A stretch of DNA of 8,124 bases, taken from the NCBI GenBank assembly GCA_035455605.1, contig DATIER010000292.1, positions 1-8,124 of the forward strand. The letters run 5' to 3'. Below, piece after piece: positions 4,864 to 8,124 of the stretch (the stretch's first letter is position 1; each line of letters begins with the position of its first letter). A model generated the notes under the pieces. That model saw only the letters and a program-made list of their open reading frames with translations. It searched no databases and had not been told where the DNA came from. Origin of the DNA: AC-32 sp035455605 (GTDB lineage: Bacteria > Actinomycetota > Thermoleophilia > Gaiellales > Gaiellaceae). A program made the position numbers and the translations under genes.

Positions 4864-5757
4864 GAGACGCAGCAGCCGGTCGCGGTGATCGGTGCGGGCC
4901 TCGACCTGGGCGCCGGCCGCCGGGGGGTCGACATGGGCCCGTCCGCGATCCGCTACGCGGGCCTCGACGAGCAGCTCGCGCAGCTGGGGCGGCGCGTCGA
5001 GGACTGGGGCGACGTCGAGACCGCAGTCGCCGAGGCGACGGAGGTCGTCGACGAGCGCGTTCGCTACCTGCCGCAGATCAAGGCGACCTGCGAGCGGATC
5101 GCAGCGCTCGTCGCGCGCGCGGTGAACGAGGAGTACCTGCCGCTCGTGCTCGGCGGCGACCACTCCGTCGCGCTCGGGACGCTCGGCGGGATCGCCCGCG
5201 CCCGCGGCCAGGGCGGGGTGCTCTGGCTCGACGCCCACGGCGACCTGAACCGTCCCGAGACGTCGCCGAGCGGAAACGTCCACGGCATGCCGCTCGCCGC
5301 CGCGCTCGGGCTCGCCGGGCACGAGTTCGCGAGCGACGCGTTCCCCCTCCCGGCCGTCGAGCGGGTCGCCCTGGTCGGCGTGCGCTCGCTCGACCCGGGC
5401 GAGCGGGAGCTGCTGGCGGGGCTCGACGCCTGTGTCTTCACGATGAGCGACCTCGACCGCGGCGGGGTCGAGGCGGCGATGCGCGAGGCGCTGGCGCACG
5501 TCGCCGGCGGCGGCTTCGTCCACGTCAGCCTCGACATGGACGTGCTCGACCCGGACGTCGCGCCGGGAGTCGGCACGCCGGTGCGCGGCGGCCTGTCGTA
5601 CCGTGAGGCGCACCTCGCGCTGGAGCTGGTCGCCGAGGCAAACGTCCTCAGCTCGCTCGAGGTGGTCGAGGTGAACCCGATCCTCGACCGCGAGAACGAG
5701 ACCGCGAAGCTGGCCGTCGAGCTGGTCGCGAGCGCGCTCGGCGCCCGCATTCTGTGA
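4852..5757 (+). CDS. Arginase-family ureohydrolase, most like arginase
   Basis: Arginase hydrolyses L-arginine to ornithine and urea with a binuclear manganese centre in the cytosol. The 301-residue product has all six expected metal ligands: H104 in GGDHS, D127, H129 and D131 in LDAHGDLN, and D228 and D230 in SLDMDVLDP. Downstream of the second motif, SPSGNVHGMPLAAALG is the arginase-type substrate segment, and VEVNPILDRENETA near the C-terminus is also typical. These favour arginase over agmatinase or formimidoylglutamase, and the length fits the roughly 300-residue bacterial arginases. The N-terminus lacks the usual short lead-in of some homologues but begins with a plausible strand, PVAVIGAGLDLGAGRRGVD. 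GTG 4852 is set by the -10 spacing. No other arginine-catabolism gene is visible; the divergent receiver gene is the only likely regulatory link. Confidence 0.9.
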   Translation: MRAQETQQPVAVIGAGLDLGAGRRGVDMGPSAIRYAGLDEQLAQLGRRVEDWGDVETAVAEATEVVDERVRYLPQIKATCERIAALVARAVNEEYLPLVLGGDHSVALGTLGGIARARGQGGVLWLDAHGDLNRPETSPSGNVHGMPLAAALGLAGHEFASDAFPLPAVERVALVGVRSLDPGERELLAGLDACVFTMSDLDRGGVEAAMREALAHVAGGGFVHVSLDMDVLDPDVAPGVGTPVRGGLSYREAHLALELVAEANVLSSLEVVEVNPILDRENETAKLAVELVASALGARIL

Positions 5758-5827
5758 CACGCGCGAGAACTTTGCCCCCGGGGTCCCCCTCGTGCGTCCC
5801 CCTACAGTCAGCGTATCGGCGAAGAGC
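5758..5827. other. Short convergent intergenic region with C-rich direct repeat
   Basis: The region between the convergent arginase and hydrolase stops contains two copies of GTCCCCCT (5783-5790 and 5796-5803), a CCCCGGGG palindrome (5776-5783), and a 7-bp inverted pair ACACGCG (5757-5763) with CGCGTGT (5831-5837). None is followed by a T-tract, so no rho-independent terminator can be called. TACAGT at 5803-5808 resembles a plus-strand -10 but leads to no credible gene. Confidence 0.35.
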
Positions 5828-6625
5828 TCACGCGTGTGAAACGGAGCTGTGACGAATGAGGAACGTCTCCACCGCGTCCGCCGTCTCCTCGTAGGCGTCC
5901 CAGTAGACCATGTGCCCACCGGGCACGGCGACGATCTCGATCTCGGCGAGCTCGCGCGCGTACTCCTCGAGCTGCTCCTCACGCACGAGCCCGAACTGCT
6001 CCGCGTGGACGAGCAGCGCGGGGATGCCCGCGAGCACGGTCGGCGGGGGCGGCTCGCGGCAGATCTCGCCGTACATCGCCGCCACCGCGGCCCGGGCGTA
6101 CTGCCACCGCAGTCGGCCGTCGGAGGACGGTACGAGGTGGGCGTGAGCCTCCTCCTCGACGAATGCGCGGGGCGTCGGCGCGCCGCTCGCGAGCCGTGCG
6201 TCGACGGCTTCGTCGATCGACGTGAACGCGTGATCCTTCGCCGACTCCTGCGCGAAGTCGAGGCCGACGTGCGGGAGGATCTGGATCGCGGGGTCGAGCA
6301 GCGCGGCCGCCGTCAGCCGCGCCGGGTCGCGCGCCGCCAGCTCCAGCACCAGGCGGCCGCCGAAGCTGTGACCCAGCCAGGGGCACGGCCCGAGGCCGAG
6401 GTCGTCAGCGGTCTCGAGCAGGTCGTCCAGGTGCGTCTCGAGGTTCCACGGCGGCTCCCACTCCGAAAGCGCATGTCCGCGCAGGTCGGGCGCGACGACG
6501 CGAAAGCGCGCCGCCAACCGCTCCTCCGCCAGCTTGCGGAAGCGCCTTCCGTGCGCCGAAACGCCGTGGACGCACACGACCGGCGGCGCCGCCGCGTCGC
6601 CCCACTCGTGCACGTGCAGCCGCAT
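5828..6625 (-). CDS. Alpha/beta-fold hydrolase, substrate unknown
   Basis: The 265-residue product is a typical alpha/beta hydrolase. VVCVHGVSAHG (16-26) supplies the oxyanion-hole HG, VVAPDLRGHALSEW (43-56) is the strand and loop before the nucleophile elbow, and GHSFGG (85-90) contains the nucleophile S87. The catalytic histidine is H238 in PGGHMVYWDA. The usual acid after strand 7 is unclear: the segment reads LLVHAEQFGLV, with Gly where Asp is common, leaving E209 or D111 (LLDPA) as candidates. Residues 120-195 probably form the helical cap. It could be an esterase, lactonase, epoxide hydrolase or C-C hydrolase; nothing fixes the substrate. ATG 6625 lies 7 nt after TAGTCT. It diverges from the metallophosphoesterase and converges with arginase. 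Confidence 0.87.
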   Translation of the reverse strand: MRLHVHEWGDAAAPPVVCVHGVSAHGRRFRKLAEERLAARFRVVAPDLRGHALSEWEPPWNLETHLDDLLETADDLGLGPCPWLGHSFGGRLVLELAARDPARLTAAALLDPAIQILPHVGLDFAQESAKDHAFTSIDEAVDARLASGAPTPRAFVEEEAHAHLVPSSDGRLRWQYARAAVAAMYGEICREPPPPTVLAGIPALLVHAEQFGLVREEQLEEYARELAEIEIVAVPGGHMVYWDAYEETADAVETFLIRHSSVSHA

Positions 6626-6631
6626 CGCCGT

Positions 6632-6638
6632 CAGACTA
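6632..6638. promoter_or_regulatory. Overlapping divergent -10 elements of the hydrolase and metallophosphoesterase genes
   Basis: On the minus strand TAGTCT (6638-6633) is followed by 7 nt and ATG 6625. On the plus strand CAGACT (6632-6637) is followed by 8 nt and GTG 6646; its first base is not the preferred T, so the plus-strand call is weaker. The two hexamers share five base pairs. The whole gap between the start codons is 20 bp, leaving no room for separate leaders or ribosome binding sites. Confidence 0.48.
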
Positions 6639-6645
6639 GCCGGGC

Positions 6646-7314
6646 GTGCTCGGCGTCCTCTACGACATCCACGGCAACCTCCCGGCGCTGGAGCGGGTGC
6701 TCGCGGAGGCGGACGCCGGGGGCGTCGACCGCTGGCTGCTCGGCGGCGACTACGGCACGCCGAGCCCCTGGCCGCTGGAGACGCTCGAGCGGCTGAAGCA
6801 GCTGCCGAGCGCGACGTGGATCCGCGGGAACGGCGAGCGCTGGCTGCGCGAGCCTCCCGAGGACCGACCCGAGGTGATGGAGTCGTACGCGCTCTTCGCC
6901 GGGGGGCTGCCGACGGACGTGGTCGACCGGCTCTACGGCCTGCGCGAGCGGGTCGAGGTCGACGGCGTGCTGTTCGTCCACGGATCGCCGCTTTCGGACG
7001 TCGAGAGCTTCGCGCCCGAGCCTGAGCCGGGCGAGGAGCGGCTGCTGGCCGGCGTGCACGACCGGCTCGTGGTCTTCGGCCACAGCCATCGGCAGTTCCG
7101 CCGGGCCGGGCCGGACGGCACCGAGCTGCTCAATCCCGGCAGCGTCGGGATGCCGCTCGACGGCGACACCCGTGCGGCGTGGGCGACCTTCGACGGCGAC
7201 TTCGCGTTCCGGCGCACCGAGTACGACGTGCAGCGCGCGGCCGAGGCCTACCGCCGCCTGGGCGGCGACTTCGGGGAGTTCATGGCGAACCGGATCTTGC
7301 GCGGCGCGGACTGA
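6646..7314 (+). CDS. Metallophosphoesterase, YfcE/MJ0936-type
   Basis: The 222-residue product belongs to the calcineurin-like phosphoesterases. Metal-binding motifs occur in order: YDIHGN (D7, H9), LGGDYG (D35), RGNGE (N62), FVHGSP (H112) and FGHSHRQF (H146, H148), followed by LLNPGSVGMPLDGD (161-174). That closing NPGSVGMP block and the absence of a large insert point to the small YfcE/MJ0936 phosphodiesterase branch rather than to nucleotidases or MRE11. The GNHE/GNHD motif of many relatives is GNGE here, so the histidine often proposed as proton donor is absent; YfcE-like enzymes also vary there. GTG 6646 places only six residues before the first metal ligand, typical of the family. The natural substrate is unknown. 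The stop lies 4 bp from the end of the OsmC gene. Confidence 0.9.
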   Translation: MLGVLYDIHGNLPALERVLAEADAGGVDRWLLGGDYGTPSPWPLETLERLKQLPSATWIRGNGERWLREPPEDRPEVMESYALFAGGLPTDVVDRLYGLRERVEVDGVLFVHGSPLSDVESFAPEPEPGEERLLAGVHDRLVVFGHSHRQFRRAGPDGTELLNPGSVGMPLDGDTRAAWATFDGDFAFRRTEYDVQRAAEAYRRLGGDFGEFMANRILRGAD

Positions 7315-7318
7315 CCCG

Positions 7319-7759
7319 CTACGCGAGCGATGCGTCGAGCGAGATCTCGACGCCGCCGAGCGCGTTCGAGACCGGACAGCCCTCCTTGGCGGTCTGCGCC
7401 GCCTGCTGGAACTCGCCGTCGTCGATCCCGTCGACCTCGCCGCGCACCGTCAGGTGCATCTTCGTGATCCGGAAGCCGGCATCCGTCTGGTCGAGCGTCG
7501 CGACGGCGTCCGCCTCGAGGCGGGTCGGCGGGTGTCCCGCCTGCGCGAGCCCGTTGGCGAGCGCCATCGAGACGCACGTCGCATGCGCCGCCGCGATCAG
7601 CTCCTCGGGGCTCGTCTTGCCGCCGGCCTCGGGCTCGAAGCGCGACGCGAAGGTCACGGCCTGGCCGGTGATCGTGCCGCTGCTCGTCAGGTCGAAGCTG
7701 CCATTGCCGCTGCGGAGGTCGCCTTCCCACGTAGCGTGCGCTCGCCGTTCGACTGCCAT
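7319..7759 (-). CDS. OsmC-family peroxiredoxin-like protein
   Basis: OsmC/Ohr proteins are small cytosolic dimers that reduce organic hydroperoxides with two cysteines. The 146-residue product has the family layout: an N-terminal beta region (residues 5-45) with WEGDLRSGNGSFDL and FASRFEPEAGGKTSPEELIAAA, C62 in AAHATCVSMAL at the helix start, and C128 in AKEGCPVSNALGG. The GKTSPEELIAAAHATC segment and the C-terminal GCPVSNAL match the OsmC rather than the Ohr branch. The ATG at 7759 is preceded by AAGGGAGG, though only 3 nt separate the motif from the start codon. The gene converges on the metallophosphoesterase and follows an unrecognised gene on the same strand after 52 bp. Confidence 0.92.
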   Translation of the reverse strand: MAVERRAHATWEGDLRSGNGSFDLTSSGTITGQAVTFASRFEPEAGGKTSPEELIAAAHATCVSMALANGLAQAGHPPTRLEADAVATLDQTDAGFRITKMHLTVRGEVDGIDDGEFQQAAQTAKEGCPVSNALGGVEISLDASLA

Positions 7760-7762
7760 CGT

Positions 7763-7799
7763 CCTCCCTTGGGTCGGTTGTGCCGAGGGCTCGAGGCTA
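7763..7799 (-). promoter_or_regulatory. Possible -10 and ribosome binding site of the OsmC gene
   Basis: On the minus strand TAGCCT (7799-7794) resembles a -10 and would give a leader of about 27 nt that ends with AAGGGAGG (7770-7763) close to ATG 7759. A -35 is not evident. This start belongs to the leadered class, like hemD. Confidence 0.42.
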
Positions 7800-7811
7800 C
7801 CGGGCCGCGGC

Positions 7812-8124
7812 TCAGTGGTGATGGCACCAGCGGCCGCCGGCGGCGAGGCGGTCGAGGACGGCGTTCTGCTGGCGCTCGTAGGCGGCGTCCGCCGCGTTGC
7901 CGCGGCGGTAGTCGTGCAGGCCCGCGACCGTCGACTGGACGTCCGGCGTGACGCCGGGGCCGATCATGGTCACGCGGTACTGAGATCCGTTCCCCGGCGG
8001 GCGCCTTCCGTGTGGGTAGAAACCGGCGCAGAAGACGCCCGTCGGGCGATGCGGCAGGAACGCGTTCTCGCGTCGCCAGCCGCTGCCGTAGCGCGAGCCG
8101 AAGGTGTCGAGGTAGAGCAGGCGG
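7812..8124 (-). CDS. Unrecognised protein, C-terminal 104 residues (cut by window edge)
   Basis: The frame is open from the window edge to TGA 7814-7812 with normal codon use for this genome. The visible part starts RLLYLDTFGSRYGSGWRREN, continues with FLPHRPTGVFCAGFYPHGRR, PPGNGSQYRVTMIGPGVTPD and a helix-prone AADAAYERQQNAVLDRLA, and ends RWCHHH. It has two cysteines, many aromatic and glycine residues and no membrane span, which would suit an exported domain with a disulfide, but the N-terminus and any signal peptide lie outside the window. I do not recognise the family. The terminal Cys-His-His-His could bind a metal. It lies upstream of the OsmC gene on the same strand. Confidence 0.7.
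   Translation of the reverse strand, partial: RLLYLDTFGSRYGSGWRRENAFLPHRPTGVFCAGFYPHGRRPPGNGSQYRVTMIGPGVTPDVQSTVAGLHDYRRGNAADAAYERQQNAVLDRLAAGGRWCHHH

Noticed and set aside
5803..5808. TACAGT as a plus-strand promoter
   Set aside because: No credible gene or RNA structure follows; a TANNNT match by chance is expected at this length.
4585..5982. A 465-codon open frame on the minus strand opposite arginase
   Set aside because: It is the antisense shadow of the arginase gene and part of neighbouring genes; its product shows no domain and the arginase motifs are complete on the plus strand.
5849..6796. A 315-codon plus-strand frame over the alpha/beta hydrolase
   Set aside because: The minus strand encodes an intact hydrolase with HG, GHSFGG and catalytic His motifs; the plus-strand product is Arg-rich with no recognisable domain and runs into the metallophosphoesterase gene.
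1..8124. CRISPR array, insertion sequence, prophage or defence island
   Set aside because: No repeat-spacer pattern, transposase, terminal inverted repeats or defence-type protein motifs were seen.

Overview
This is a high-GC, gene-dense stretch of bacterial chromosome with no mobile-element, phage or CRISPR signal. Frequent GTG starts, a tRNA without an encoded CCA end and many start codons sitting 7-8 nt after a TANNNT -10 hexamer (leaderless-type promoters) suggest an actinobacterium. A deep-branching group such as Thermoleophilia/Gaiellales or Rubrobacteria is my guess because it carries System I (Ccm) cytochrome c maturation genes. Deinococcota or Chloroflexota are not excluded; the assignment is inference.

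Left part (1-4414): a haem and cytochrome c maturation block. The start of ccmF (minus strand, cut by the window edge) diverges from a plus-strand run of ccmC, a 53-codon ccmD, hemC and hemD. CcmC, CcmD and CcmF handle haem export and attachment to apocytochrome c. HemC and HemD make the uroporphyrinogen III macrocycle from porphobilinogen, so tetrapyrrole synthesis and haem use are adjacent. They are followed by a SAM hydrolase (DUF62/SAM hydroxide adenosyltransferase family) with its own predicted leaderless promoter built over the hemD stop codon, and a class I SAM methyltransferase overlapping it by 4 bp. A rho-independent terminator closes this run and a tRNA-Phe(GAA) gene follows.

Middle (4428-5757): a stand-alone response-regulator receiver (minus) and an arginase-type ureohydrolase (plus) diverge from a 25-bp gap. 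Their -10 hexamers overlap on opposite strands within a near-perfect palindrome.

Right part (5828-8124): an alpha/beta hydrolase (minus) and a metallophosphoesterase (plus) diverge from a 20-bp gap that again carries overlapping -10 elements. An OsmC-family peroxiredoxin-like gene (minus) converges on the metallophosphoesterase with only 4 bp between stops. The C-terminal part of an unrecognised protein ending in three histidines (minus) runs off the right edge.

Most genes are ordinary housekeeping or metabolic families. The most interesting layer is the promoter architecture: six starts fit a TAGNNT-like hexamer followed by 7-8 nt and the start codon, three gene pairs diverge from very short gaps, and one promoter reuses a stop codon. 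I saw no convincing undescribed multi-gene system.
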